From Manihot esculenta (taxonomy: Eukaryota > Streptophyta > Magnoliopsida > Malpighiales > Euphorbiaceae): 64,000 nt of DNA. Position numbers and translations under genes: made by a program. The stretch is taken from positions 29,497,691 to 29,561,690 of the forward strand of contig NC_035161.2 in NCBI RefSeq assembly GCF_001659605.2. The letters run 5' to 3'. Shown in pieces: positions 11,191-22,339 of the stretch. The notes beneath the pieces are model-generated. The model was not told the DNA's origin and made no database searches. It saw nothing but the letters and a program-made list of their open reading frames with translations. Positions within the stretch are counted from its first letter, which is position 1. Each line of letters begins with the position of its first letter.

Positions 11191-11495
11191 GGATAAGAAT
11201 AAGTGCTGCTGAAAATAAAAATAAAAATAAAAAGGAAGAAAGAAGAAAAGGGGCAAGTCACTCCTAGGGGCTGCACTAAACCTAACATAAAAGAATAAGC
11301 ATGATTGAGTCAAAAACCTTTCTCTTGACCATGGTAGGTGAAAGGAAACAAGGAAAGGAGAGGATGACCTTAGTGCATGTACTCTATACTGTGATAGTTC
11401 AGATTAGGAGTCTAGGGGGGGCTGATTAAGTGGTACTTAGGCTCAAAAGAAAAAGGGGGCTTGATTGGCTAAGTTATTTGTTGCTTGAGGACAAG

Positions 11496-11519
11496 CAAAA
11501 AGATAGGTGTGGGGGTATT
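11496..11519 (+). other. Polypurine tract region before 3' LTR
   Basis: A purine-rich stretch (CAAAAAGATAGGTGTGGGGG, then TATT) directly precedes the right LTR start at 11520. This is the position and composition expected for plus-strand priming. Confidence 0.75.
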
Positions 11520-13020
11520 TGATCAAGCATAAATTAGCCACATTTTTATTATCTTTTTTATTGCTTATTTACACATTTTTTAGCTTAATTTATGATTTTT
11601 ATCTTGTTTTTACAGAAAAGGAAGAAATTGGAGAATTGAAAAAAAAGTGCAGAAAGTTGACAGAAAAGTGATTGGGTCAGTGATTTGTCCAGTGATTTGC
11701 CCAAATCAAGCTGAAGCAGAAACCTGGAGGCAACAGGCAGAAGTGATAAGGTCAGTGATTTGCCCAGGACACTCGAAGACACTGGCCAAATCACTCGCAG
11801 AAGACAGAGAGAACTGACTCACAGAAACGTGATCGGGTCTGTGATTTGCCCAATCACTTGAAGAAACTGGTCAAATCACCAGGCAAATCACTTTCACAAC
11901 AGAAACTGACAGCAGAGCGGGAATTTGGGCAGAAAACAGAAATCCGAATTTTCAGAAGTCCAAATCCAACTCAATCACTATCAATACAAATCCAAGAGCC
12001 ACGAAAAGAACTTCTCATCCAAGGAATTCCAATTGCAATTAAATTCAACATCAAAAGAGGAGTCAAACACCAAATCAAAAAGGGATTTTGAAACCCTAGA
12101 TGGATGGAAATCTGCAGCTATAAAAGGAGAGCCCCCAAACCAGCAAAGATGACCTGGTGATCAGCAACTCAACTCGCCAGAAACTCTCCAGCATTTTTCT
12201 TCTTTTCTTTTCTTTTCATCTTTTTGTATATTTAGTCCATCATGAGTGGCTAAACTCTTTCTTTTCTAGTTGAAGTTGGTGAATTTCAGATTTTGTGATG
12301 AATTGGGAGATTTAAATCTCCATTGTTAAACTTCTATTTATTTTCAATATTTATGCAATTTGAGTTTTCCATAATTATTACTTTGCTTTTAGAATCAATA
12401 AGGGCCCATTACTTTTAAATTGCTTAAGTAATATTGTTTGAATGATTTAGGTCCGTAATTGCTTAGGTTGTTCAAATACACATTTAATCAAATTGCATAA
12501 TCTAAACTTGACCACGCGGTTGGTAAGGTTAGAATTAGGTTTCTCTAAGTCTTAATGCAGTTAACAGTTGTTCGATGCTATAATGCCCCAAGGACGTTCC
12601 TTGGCAACTTGTTAACTAGTGTTTGATTAGCGAACGTTTCCTAATCAAACTAGAACTAAGGAGGAATTTGGATTGTGAGAAGCGTCTTCCACATCCAAAA
12701 CTAATTTATTGGAATAAATAGGAGTATTAAAGAATCAATGATCAATTCTAAACAATCTGAAATAGATCCATACTTCAACTAGAAGCTTTTCTCTTATTGA
12801 TTTACTCGTCTTTAAATTATTGCTTTCTTTTGTTATTTAGTGTTAATCCATCAACTCAAAACCCCCCTCTTTTAATTACTTGTTATTTACTTGACCTAGT
12901 CATTATTAGGAAAATCATTGGTGTCAATTCCCTGTGGTTCGACCCTATTGCCACTATCTACAAGTTTATTGTTGATTGTCTAATAGGTTTATTTTTTACG
13001 GCTTCGACAACCGCCTATCA
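11520..13020 (+). repeat. 3' LTR of Athila-like element
   Basis: It matches 4928-6427 over its whole length with about 20 single differences and one extra T. It ends CCTATCA and is followed at 13021 by the TSD copy GTAAA. Confidence 0.95.
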
Positions 13021-13388
13021 GTAAATACCCTTTCTTGTGAATCTTGGGCATACGCATCTTTTAAAGCGCTCCAAACAGTATGAACAGTTTCTAATCCGAT
13101 GACAAGGCCGAGTGATTCCTCGCTTAATGTTCCATAGATCCATCCACGAAGTAATCGGTCGGACTTTTGCCATGCTTTGAATGTGTCTGATTGTTGAGGT
13201 TGATAATTTTCAGGAATTGGGTTGGGAGGGTTATTGAATTTCTGATCCTCAGGAAAGCCACTAACAAGGTGATCTGACAGCTCCTGACTTTCAGCTAAAC
13301 TCAAAACTTGTTCTCTCCACAGAGGATAGTTTGTTTGTTTGAGTTTCAAAGTGACGAAATTGGCGACATTCAGATTTGAAGAAGCCAT
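13021..13388 (-). pseudogene. Copia gag N-terminal segment
   Basis: The minus-strand frame starts with ATG at 13388 (MASSNLNVANFVTLKLKQTN, then YPLWREQVL), the conserved N-terminus of many copia gag proteins (the W-x-x-Q region of the DUF4219/UBN2 type). It runs in frame to 13021, where the Athila-like element interrupts it. The continuation is 4927 downward. The last codons to the left of 13021 in this frame belong to the inserted LTR. Confidence 0.9.
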
Positions 13389-13405
13389 GGTGAGAGATCG
13401 TCAAG

Positions 13406-13417
13406 GCTCTGATACCA
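13406..13417 (-). other. Copia primer-binding site (initiator tRNA-Met type)
   Basis: The minus strand reads TGGTATCAGAGC, the common plant LTR-element PBS complementary to initiator tRNA-Met. It lies between the gag ATG (13388) and the presumed LTR end (13429). Confidence 0.88.
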
Positions 13418-13428
13418 AGATAAAAAAG

Positions 13429-13653
13429 TGAAAAAGATATATTTTTTTAAGAATATAATCTTCGTTATATTAAACTTTACAGTACACACATGATTTAAAT
13501 AAGAGAATTGATAACTAAAGTTGCCTATTGAATAGGAGAGAATAATGGAAAAATATCACCAGTAAGTAAACGAATCACCCTAAGAATCCTAATCATAAGA
13601 CTCATTCAATTGTACAATATTTACAAAATTAACCTTTATCACTCCAATACTCA
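13429..13653 (-). repeat. Copia 5' LTR (right boundary uncertain)
   Basis: On the minus strand the LTR should end ...TTTTTCA at 13429 just before the PBS. It should begin with TG on the right, either TGAGTATTGGAGTG ending at 13653 or TGTTGTGC ending at 13668. The partner LTR is outside the window, so neither boundary nor TSD can be confirmed. No gene. Confidence 0.55.
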
Positions 13654-13859
13654 AGCCTTAGCACAACAGCCTTATTACTCCTGAGAGGTGGAAACATCCT
13701 TATGACTCCCTGAACTAATAAATAAAATATTACTTCAAAGCCAGCCAAAAAATCCACCCAACACCAAGATGATCTATGAGCCAACCCTGCAATCCACCGG
13801 AAAAACTGATCTCGAGACTTTACATATTACACTTAAATGCAACCTATATGGAATATTGC

Positions 13860-16517
13860 TTATCGCCCTGTTGGGTTGTTGATCTCAGAAAAGATAGCAC
13901 CAGATTTTACTTTCTCAAAATTGTTGTTGAGAAAACTTTGCTCGCCGCTGCTGCTTGTAAATGTCATTCCACTAAGCCTGGAGCCGATCATGAGCTCACT
14001 GCCACTACTGAACACATCATCGCTACTATCAGCAACTGAGGTACCCTTTGTGGGGATCTTCATATCAATGTCAATTTCATCTGGAAGTCTACAGTGTTTG
14101 ATAGCAGTTTCCTGTAGTTGCAACGCAAACTCAAGCCCCCAGACCACATCGCTCATTGATGGTCTTTCAACTCCATTGTCGCGCAAGCAACTTACTGCAA
14201 CTTCAGCGAATTTTCTCAGACAATCGGAGGCAATTTTTCCTTGCAGATATGGATCAATTATCTCATCGAATATTCCTTTGCGGTAGCATTGTCTAGCCCA
14301 CTCTGCTAAGCTTGCAGGTGTTTTAACAGCTGATCGATTCACTGGGGGTCTAGCAGATAAGACTTCACACAACACAACGCCAAATGAGTAAACGTCAGAT
14401 TTTTCTGTCAATCGCTGCAATCGGTAATATTCAGGATCTAAGTACCCGAAACTTCCTTTTACCACTGTGCTGATGTGGGGTTTTGACATGCTAGAGGGAC
14501 CTATTTTGGACAATCCAAAATCTGAAACCTTGGCGACCCATTTCTCATCCAACAAGATATTTGTTGTCTTCACATCACGGTGAATGATGGTGTTCTTGGC
14601 GCCTGAATGAAGGTACTGCAACCCACGTGCTGCACCAATGCAAATCTCTAGCCGTTGATTCCATGAAAGTGGAGGATTGTCGGTCTTGTAGAGGTGATCG
14701 CGAAGAGTTCCCTGAGCCATGTAATCATAAACTAGGATCATCTCCCTGTCTTCGTAGCAATAACCAATTAGCGACACTAAATGAAGATACCGAAGTTGAG
14801 AGAGCATCTCAATCTCCGTCTTGAACTCGTTGGCCCCTTGTTGCGACTCTGGATTCAATCTTTTTATCGCTACGGTAGTGGCCCCATCATTAATCAACCC
14901 TTTATACACATTACCAAATCCTCCAACACCAATAATGAACACACTGTCAAAGTTGTGGGTGGCCTCCTTGACCTCCACCAGTGAAAAACGGCGACAAATA
15001 TCAGAAGGCAGAGTTGAGCCTTGGGTCTTTGCGGACTTGGTCGAAGATACCGAAAATGGACCCCACCATGAAGGTGCATCACTAGAATCCGACTTCTTGA
15101 CTTTTAGTCTTCGTCGGAAAATAAAGAAAAACAAGAAAGAGAGCACCAAAAAGCCCGATACAGCACCGCCGATAATGGCGCCTATTGGTGTCTTATTACC
15201 GTTCGACTTTGTTGTTTTGGGAATCGGAGTCGCTGCAGTTGGTGGACTAATCTGATCTATTTCGTGATTTGGCGCTGCAAGATTATCTGAACTGCTACTT
15301 AATTTGAAGATTTCAAGCCCATTCAGAATGGCATCAGCGTATACAGTCTGGTCAGTGGGATGCAGTGCGATAGAGATATTCTGTAGCTTTTGGTTTCCCT
15401 TTGGTTCAATGGTGACCACATAATCTTTGAAGACAGGGATACCGTTTCCACCACTCCATTCAATCACATCAGCTTCAGCCTCTGCAATTTGAGTAGCTAT
15501 ATATATCATAAAAACTTTGTCTCCCTTGTTAGTTATTGGCGGTTGAATTTCACAGAAGTGAAGCCTAACAAGATAAGTGAAATTAGAATCCACCCGAAAC
15601 TCCCAAGTGAGATTGTAGTTTTCGTTGGTCTTCATGTCCATCCCCATTGACCTTGCAGTTCGATATAACAAGTCGGGTGCAGCGTAACGAGTCCTGTTGT
15701 CTCTGTATTCAAATTGAATTGTGTTGTTAGAGAGAAATGCACTTGGCTTTGCAATAGTTAAATACTCGTCATCGTTATTCCAGCTTCGAAACATTCCAGT
15801 GTCCTCTAGGGGTGGAATGAAGCGGCTCCCCACATTTATTCGGTGCATCAGCTCCAAAGCAGTCCTGCGGTTGAGGCTGCTTATGTTTTCCGAGCCAACA
15901 AATTTGAACGCAGTTTCAATGTCTTCTGTGTAAAAAAGATCGGTTGGCATGGATACGATTTCAATCCCGCTGACAAAAGCATAAGCATCGACACCAGGAG
16001 TGGGAACGAACGTTATGTTCAACATTTGACCATCTTCAACATTTACGCAGAACTCTCGAGCAAAGCTGTCTAAGCCGGAAGCCTGAGCATTAAGAGCAGA
16101 GCTGAAGTTGCTAAGAAGCGTGTAGCGATTGGCTTTGACGGAAAAAGAATCATTGGAAATGGAGAAATCTGGGTAGGAAGATGGGAAAAAGTGAAGGCGA
16201 ATGAATTTAGAGCCCAACGTCACAGGAAATGCGTAGGTGAATTCGGAGCGCGAGAGTCGTGCTGTTATATAAGGTACAGGATCACTCATGGGAGATTTAA
16301 GAGCTGAGGAGATTTTTGATGCGTTGGTTGGATCTAGCAGGAAGAATTTCGAACTGGTGTCTGCAGTCCAGTTTCGACCATCTTTTGCAGGTTTATCAAT
16401 TGTAGAGCCACAATCAAGAGCTATGCTGTCGATAAGAGAAGATAGTGAGTTTCCAGAGATGAGGAGAGTATGGTGGAACAATAAAGAGAGAAATAGAAGA
16501 GTAATGGCGTTTCTCAT
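13860..16517 (-). CDS. CrRLK1L (FERONIA-type) receptor-like kinase, copy A
   Basis: An intact single-exon gene of 885 codons. Residues 1-22 form a hydrophobic signal peptide (ITLLFLSLLFHHTLLI). The extracellular malectin-like region spans ~33-405 (IALDCGS, FIRLHFFP, FCVNV, EYLTIAKP, YLVRLHFCEI and GNGIPVFKDYVV). A transmembrane segment lies at ~445-467, followed by a basic stop-transfer (RRRLKVKK). The kinase domain is at ~522-798 with glycine loop GVGGFG (530-535), ATP lysine K552, catalytic HRD (646-648), DFG (666-668) and GYLDPEYY. It should be a plasma-membrane Ser/Thr kinase of the CrRLK1L family, whose members bind cell-wall components or RALF peptides and control growth, fertilisation or immunity. 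Lack of introns is normal for the family. The nearest characterised member is unknown; 'FERONIA-like' is a family label. The ATG at 16517 gives a proper signal peptide. Confidence 0.93.
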   Translation of the reverse strand: MRNAITLLFLSLLFHHTLLISGNSLSSLIDSIALDCGSTIDKPAKDGRNWTADTSSKFFLLDPTNASKISSALKSPMSDPVPYITARLSRSEFTYAFPVTLGSKFIRLHFFPSSYPDFSISNDSFSVKANRYTLLSNFSSALNAQASGLDSFAREFCVNVEDGQMLNITFVPTPGVDAYAFVSGIEIVSMPTDLFYTEDIETAFKFVGSENISSLNRRTALELMHRINVGSRFIPPLEDTGMFRSWNNDDEYLTIAKPSAFLSNNTIQFEYRDNRTRYAAPDLLYRTARSMGMDMKTNENYNLTWEFRVDSNFTYLVRLHFCEIQPPITNKGDKVFMIYIATQIAEAEADVIEWSGGNGIPVFKDYVVTIEPKGNQKLQNISIALHPTDQTVYADAILNGLEIFKLSSSSDNLAAPNHEIDQISPPTAATPIPKTTKSNGNKTPIGAIIGGAVSGFLVLSFLFFFIFRRRLKVKKSDSSDAPSWWGPFSVSSTKSAKTQGSTLPSDICRRFSLVEVKEATHNFDSVFIIGVGGFGNVYKGLINDGATTVAIKRLNPESQQGANEFKTEIEMLSQLRYLHLVSLIGYCYEDREMILVYDYMAQGTLRDHLYKTDNPPLSWNQRLEICIGAARGLQYLHSGAKNTIIHRDVKTTNILLDEKWVAKVSDFGLSKIGPSSMSKPHISTVVKGSFGYLDPEYYRLQRLTEKSDVYSFGVVLCEVLSARPPVNRSAVKTPASLAEWARQCYRKGIFDEIIDPYLQGKIASDCLRKFAEVAVSCLRDNGVERPSMSDVVWGLEFALQLQETAIKHCRLPDEIDIDMKIPTKGTSVADSSDDVFSSGSELMIGSRLSGMTFTSSSGEQSFLNNNFEKVKSGAIFSEINNPTGR

Positions 16518-16588
16518 ACTGTTGGGAGAATGAGGGCAGGAGATGGATGAAATTTGAATGGCCTATAATGATGAATCTATAACTAGAA

Positions 16589-16595
16589 ATTTATA
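16589..16595 (-). promoter_or_regulatory. Candidate TATA box of copy A
   Basis: The minus strand reads CACTATAAATTTC about 72-78 nt upstream of the ATG at 16517. The same box is conserved at 48050-48056 before copy B. Position and sequence suit a core promoter; the transcription start is not known. Confidence 0.55.
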
Positions 16596-16791
16596 GTGGG
16601 CATTTTGTACCATTGTTTTCCTGCAAGTTGAGTTGGACTCTGAATTGTTGGATCTTGTGGAAGACTTGTCAAAGTCTCCCCGTCAATGCGTCTCTCCTCC
16701 TGCACAATTCTTTCGCTCTGTTTTGTAATAATTTTAAAATATTATTTTCAAAATATTAATATCTGAAAATTATAAATATATTATTAACTAA

Positions 16792-16815
16792 TAATTACAC
16801 GGAGCCGTGTAATTA
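16792..16815. repeat. Perfect 11-bp inverted repeat upstream of copy A
   Basis: Arms TAATTACACGG and CCGTGTAATTA are separated by AG. The palindrome stands out as the only GC-containing stretch of the neighbourhood and is retained unchanged at 48253-48276 upstream of copy B, in spite of many differences around it. Role unknown: regulatory site, or the end hairpin of an old transposon. Confidence 0.75.
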
Positions 16816-17155
16816 CTTTTATTCATTTTTTATTTTTTATTAATTATTATTTATTTTTTTATATTATAAATTAATTATTATAATTCAATTTAATATTATT
16901 TTATTTTTAAATAATCTCTTAAAATATTTTTTAATATTTAATAAAATTTAATATTTTTAAAATAGATATAATAAAAAAATTTTAAAAATTATTTTATAAA
17001 AAATAAAATAAATAAAAATTAAAAACGATTATAATTTATTTTTATAATATTTAATTAATTAATAACTATTAAAACAGTTAATAAATTGATAATTTATGTC
17101 TTAGAGACTCACTGTATAAAACGAGTCAATTTTTCTTTTTTTTTCTAAAGATTGA

Positions 17156-20025
17156 TCTATATATATATAAAGTGCAAAGAGGAAAATAATAGAATTGTCC
17201 ATTTTAAACCTTTTTAAATTATTTATAATAATATATAATTATTTAAATACTCGATAATTTTATTTTTTCATTAATTTTAATTAGTTAAGAAAAATTTCAA
17301 AAAGTGTACAAGATATAAGAATATTAAAATTTTTAAAATGAAGATATAAATTATATGATAATTTTATTATATATATATATATATTATTTAATATTATGCT
17401 ATAATATGATTATTATAACACTATATTGTATAATAAAATTAATATAAAAATAAATTTTTTAATATCTATAAAAGTATGAAATTAAATATTTTTATAAATA
17501 TATATGGAGATGGTTTATTTATTAATAATTAAAAAAATAAAAGAAATTAATATATTAATTATGAAAATATTTTATTCAATAAATTAACTATAAAAAAATG
17601 AATTAATTATATAATCTTTTAGAATTATCTAAAATGATATCTTTATTAACATTTTGTTTGATGGCTAACAAAAATGATATAATCTTTTAGAATTATTCAA
17701 AATGATTATATATTTTAAAATAATCTTTATAACATTTTATTTGATAATTAATAACAATATCTCTATTTATCTCATATTATATTTATTTTTTTAAAATATA
17801 AAATAATAAATTAATTATCATCTATTTCAATAACCACGATTTAATAATTGAAGTAATTATTAATAATTTTATTGTAATAATAATTTATTGAATTTACATA
17901 AATTTTAATATTTAAAAAAATAATTAAATTTATAGTGTAATATTATTTAAATTTTAAAATTATTAGATGAATATTTATATTTTTTATTTATACATAAATA
18001 ATAAAAATAAAAATTTTAAAATAAAAATATTAATAAATTTTAATTTTGATAATATATTAAATTATTAGATAATATTTTCAATTTAGAAAAATCATAATAT
18101 GGTCTTAGTTAAATATGATAATAATAAATTAACTCTAAATTTAATTACTATTAAAATTATTGTTATTTTAAAAATGTTATAAATTTTAAAAATTATTATG
18201 AACTGAAAAAAATAAAAATATGCTATATAATAATTTGAAAAAAAAAGTTTATATGAATAAAATATCTTAAAATTTTAAAGTTTTTATTGAAAATTTAAAT
18301 AATTCATTTCTTTATAACAGAATATAGTTGAATATTTTTTGAACTAAAAAATAAATTGAACATATTTATATTTTAAATAATATATATTTTAAAAATAAAC
18401 ATAAATTAAAAACAATAAATTTACAAGATATTTATTAATCTATGCTAATTTAAAAGTGAGAAGATAAAAAAATAAGATAATTGTTAAAAAAAATTTATAT
18501 TTCAATTATTTACCATCTAAATTGATTGATAAATTTCATTATTTTAACCATTTCAAAAAAAAATTTCATAATTTTAATTATTTTTATAGTGAGCTAAAAG
18601 TATCTCAAAATTTAGTATATATATATATAATTACAATAAGATTAAATATTTAAAATATTAATTATTAGAACAACATATTCATATATTGCATAATGTGAAA
18701 AAATTTTAAAATAATATTTTTTTGAAATTGATAAAAAAAAAATTTATTAGATGTGTTGATAATTTAAGAAATATTTTATTTAAAAACTTTTATTTTTTAT
18801 TTAAAAATTTTAAAATTTAAAATTTATATCAATATTTATGCCGTATATAAAAGTGGAAGGAAGAAAATTATTGTATCTAAAATCTTCCTAAACTTTTAAT
18901 TATTTAAAATAGTATTTAATTTTTAAAACGTTTCATAATTTTATTATTTAAAATTTCTTTTAAAATAGTTGACAATTTTATAATTTGAAATAATTTTATA
19001 ATTAGTTAAAAAATTATAAAGGATATATAAAATATAATAAAATTAAATTTTTTTAAATAATGATATAAATTTGATTGTAATTTTATTATTTAAATTAATT
19101 TTAAAATTTGTTAAGAAAATCTAAAAGAATACCTAAAATTAGATTTCAAAATAAGAATTATTAAAATAACATATTTAAATATTAGAAAGATTATTAAAAT
19201 AATTATTTTATATTTTTAAGCACAAAATAAAAATAATAAATTCAAATTTAATTATTGATATTAAAATATTAATGAAATAAAAATTTTAAATAATGAATTA
19301 TATTATTAAAATATATTATTTAGAATTTTATTTAAGTTTAAAATGGATAATATTTCTATTTATTAGATTAATTTTAAGAGTTAGTTAGAGAAATTAAACT
19401 ATTAAACTATTCTTAGTACTTAAAAATTTTAATTAAATAGATGATTCTTTATTTAAATTTAAAATATATTATATTATTAAAATTAAATGTATATATTATA
19501 TTATTAATTGTAAAAAGAAGGTTTAGAGATTGATATTTTATTTTGATAAATTTTATAAATAAATTAATAAATTATTTATTTCAAAATTTTGATAAAATAA
19601 TAATAAGTTATTGAATTTGAATAAATTTTAACATTTAAAAATTTCAATTATAAATATATATTATGTAATCTACATTTATCTAATTATTTACAAGTATATA
19701 ATTAAATATAAAATTTAAAATAGATAATAATTTTATTATTGAAATTAATTTAAAGTTAATAAAATTTTAGTTTTATATATTTAAATTTATAAATGGCTAA
19801 TAATTTTATAATTGAATTTAAATTTTAAAGCTATAATAATTTCATTATTTAAATTAATTTACCATTAATAAAAATTTAAAATTTGATTTATAGATAAATT
19901 AATAGTATAAAATTATTAAAATAATACATTTAAATATTAAATATATTAAAAATTAAAAAATAATAATATAAAATTATTATATATAATAAATATAACAAGT
20001 TGCAAACCACCTTGAATAACGCTAG
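17156..20025 (+). mobile_element. Possible Helitron-like insertion (copy A)
   Basis: The block starts TCTATATATATATAAAGTGC (copy B: TCTATACTATATATATATAA at 48616), resembling the 5' ends of plant Helitrons, and could end with ...CGCTAG at 20025 before T. The flanking bases A (17155) and T (20026) fit insertion between A and T. Against this, I do not see the 3' hairpin that should precede CTAG, and there is no Rep/helicase gene. Treat as a hypothesis. Confidence 0.35.
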
Positions 20026-21060
20026 TATATATTAAAAAGGGCCATTAGACCTAGCCCATTGACCAAGAACTAGACACCCAAGCCACAAGAAAAAGCTTCT
20101 CACCTGAAGGCTAAACAAGTTAGAAACGTAAGGTCTAACCTTGACTCAAGGCCTACAAGTTAAACACTAGCCTTGCTCGAAGTAAACCCAACTGGTTGAG
20201 GAGAGCAGATTCCTGGTTCTGTTGTTGCAATGGCCAGAAATTGCTGATGAGGAGAAACAACAATATATGTCCAAGAAAGAAGGTAAACCAAATGAAGAAT
20301 CAATCAACCAAAAAGCCAAAAAATCTAAGTCACCAAAAAGCACAGAAGCCAAAAAAATATATCAACCACCATGGCCACAAAAATGCTTGGGCTGAAAAAA
20401 GGAAGCAGAGAGAGCTCGCCGGTATTCTTTATCCTGAAGAATCTACCGTCCGGAACCAAATGGAAGCGACTTAGTGATCCTCGAGATACTCTGCAACAAG
20501 CATAAAACACAACCATTCATAGCCAATATAGATCAGAAGCTTTCTGAAGCACATGCTGGTGAAACGGGTGTAGATTCTAGATGATAGAGCTCCACACCGT
20601 CATCCCCATCACTTCCAGAACATGCCAGGATGAAAGCAAAAGAAGCAAATTGTAACCAAGCATGTATGAGAGAAAAAGCACCACCAAACAACACCTAACA
20701 CACTAAAAAGAACACATATCTAAGAAAAAAAAATTCTCTTTTAAAGCACCAATCTGTTAAAGCAAAATAAAAACCTTATTTACTGGGTGGGGACCCACTC
20801 TCTGGGCAGGAGAAGAACTGGCCATCCCCTGTTCGGATGGGGCAGAGGACGGCCATACAGGAGCGACAAAAGAAAGCCGACGAAACTGCGGAGAAACTGA
20901 AGAGGACCAAAAGAGAGAGCTTCTCTCTCTAGCTCAAAACTAACGGGTCAACCCACTAAAGTTGGATCCACTATATACAACGGGTCAATTAGTCAATCCA
21001 CTTAAGTTGAAATTTCTTAATGATTGTTTTATTTTCTCTAAAAAAGAAATTGGAGGGAAG
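20026..21060. repeat. Duplicated ~1-kb unannotated block (copy A)
   Basis: Nearly identical to 54468-55600. No convincing gene: the 61-92 codon frames lack domain features. Read on the minus strand it begins GAGAGAGAAGCTCTCTC and holds UTR-like, T-rich sequence, a style seen at 5' ends of plant LINEs, but no RT is present. It may be a truncated LINE or old gene-derived sequence. It ends near the CACTATATACAACGGGTCAA motif (about 20970) that is expanded in copy B. Confidence 0.5.
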
Positions 21061-22332
21061 TTTATTAATAGAAGGAATGAAATTTCAAATATGTCCTAAT
21101 ACTATTCTTGGAGAGTCAAATAAGATAATTTTTATTCAAATTAATTTCTGAATTTTTCATATAAGTTCAGAATAGCATTATCCTAAGAAAATATCATTCT
21201 TAATAAGATATTAATTTTATATTTTTAAAATTAAAATTATTTATTAAATTTTATGGATTTAATGGTGTAGAGTATGGTTCTTCTAGATCTAGATGCATTT
21301 AAAGGTCATTGTTAGTAACTTTTTTTTTTAATTAATAATGTGGTTTATATTCATCGATGGTAAACCTAGAAATTTAGGTAAAGGTTCAATTCAAATAAGT
21401 GATTTTAAAAAATAAAATATATAAAATAAATATATATTTAAAAATTTTAAACTTGAGGGCAATGTATTTCTAAAAATTTATTTAAAAAAAAGACTAGTAC
21501 TTAACTTGAAGGAAACAATCCTTCCGTTCTTGTTATGCATAAAAATGAATCAATCTATATAGAAGAATGCTCCCTTAATTAATGGAACACTATGCTGGGA
21601 TAATATTTTAATAAATATTATTAATTAATTGATTATGTTATAAATTAAGTAAAATTAATTCTGATATATTTTATACACATCATCATTATGATATATTTTA
21701 TATACATCATTCCATTCAAAAATTAAAAATTGTATTTATAACATGATTGGCATTAACCTGAAAAGCTCATGCATTCAAAACCAAAAGAACCATATTAAAA
21801 GTAGCAATTTATATTCTTTAATAGATTTTATACCCAGAAAAACTCAAGTAAACAGGTACAAAACCCTACATTAAAACACCAATCTTTTGCGAATAATGCG
21901 TAAGTAATTGCACGCAATTTGATTTTGATGTTTTAAACAACCTCCTCCCTTATGATACATTAAAATATAATTCTCTAAATAACAGAAAAATTACAATTAA
22001 GTGGGTGATAAATGAAAAGCCGGTTTCCTAATGAACAACATGCACATACAAATTTCATTTTTTTATTTCTATACAGTGCAACACAATTAATTTGGAAATT
22101 TTAAATTTATGATTTTTTTTTTACTCTTAAAGATACTCCTTTTATTGAGACTATTGCTTGATAGACTATTATTAGAAGAAAATTATTTTAATATATTATG
22201 AATCCTAGAAAATAGAGGGGAGGCTCTACCTACCTTTAGAGTTTATTTCAATATATTTTGAACACAATTATTTTATTTCTAAAGATCTTACCTTTAGAGT
22301 TCTAGCTATAGGACGCCCTACTTTTAGAGTTC
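21061..22332. other. AT-rich intergenic DNA shared with copy B
   Basis: No gene seen. It aligns by eye with 55560-56930, with small indels (for example a ~40-bp T/A-rich segment at 22045-22075 absent from copy B). The part 21140-21200 also resembles the relic at 45120-45180. Confidence 0.65.
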
Positions 22333-22339
22333 TTACCTT

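Larger units (their letters stand above)
4928..13020 (+). mobile_element. Athila-like Ty3 element, non-autonomous (gag-protease only)
   Basis: It spans 8093 bp with LTRs of 1500 and 1501 bp, 5-bp TSD GTAAA, tRNA-Asp-type PBS and a purine-rich tract before the right LTR. It carries one open frame for gag and protease (6480-9551) but no RT or RNase H and only a stub of integrase. The LTRs differ at about 20 positions by eye (~1.3 %). The gag type and PBS fit the Athila/Tat branch of plant Ty3 elements. Movement would need RT and integrase supplied in trans. It sits inside the gag gene of the copia element. Confidence 0.92.
1268..13653 (-). mobile_element. Ty1-copia retrotransposon, nested and decayed
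   Basis: The element reads right to left: 5' LTR (about 13429-13653), initiator-Met-type PBS (13406-13417), gag start (13388), then gag, protease, integrase and RT down to 1268. It is split in gag by the Athila-like element 4928-13020, with gag continuing from 13021 to 4927 across the insertion. It is cut near the RT/RNase H junction by the LTR ending at 1267. The domain order gag-protease-integrase-RT is diagnostic of copia. Several stops and frameshifts make it inactive. The 3' end lies left of the window. Confidence 0.9.
16740..20030. other. Extremely AT-rich intergenic block (copy A)
   Basis: About 3.3 kb made almost wholly of A and T, without a recognisable gene. Its counterpart next to copy B is 48180-54480. 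It contains several TATATAAAAGTG(C/G)AA-type starts (17158, 18843), which suggests old nested Helitron-like or other AT-rich repeats. At about 18103-18140 it holds the empty site of the hAT-like insertion found in the other copy. Confidence 0.8.

Noticed and set aside
1268..13653. Calling the copia and Athila-like proteins host genes
   Set aside because: All lie between LTR-element structural features (PBS, LTRs, TSDs) and encode gag/pol domains only.
13837..15255. Plus-strand frames of 144-149 codons antisense to the receptor kinase
   Set aside because: Shadows of the conserved minus-strand coding sequence; they recur antisense to copy B for the same reason and lack features of their own.
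16740..20030. Organellar (mitochondrial or plastid) insertion explaining the high AT content
   Set aside because: No organellar gene or tRNA is recognisable, and the sequence looks like degenerate intergenic repeats.
20196..20474. 92-codon Lys/Gln-rich frame conserved in copies A and B
   Set aside because: Conservation is explained by recent duplication of the whole block; no domain, and the opposite strand is equally open.
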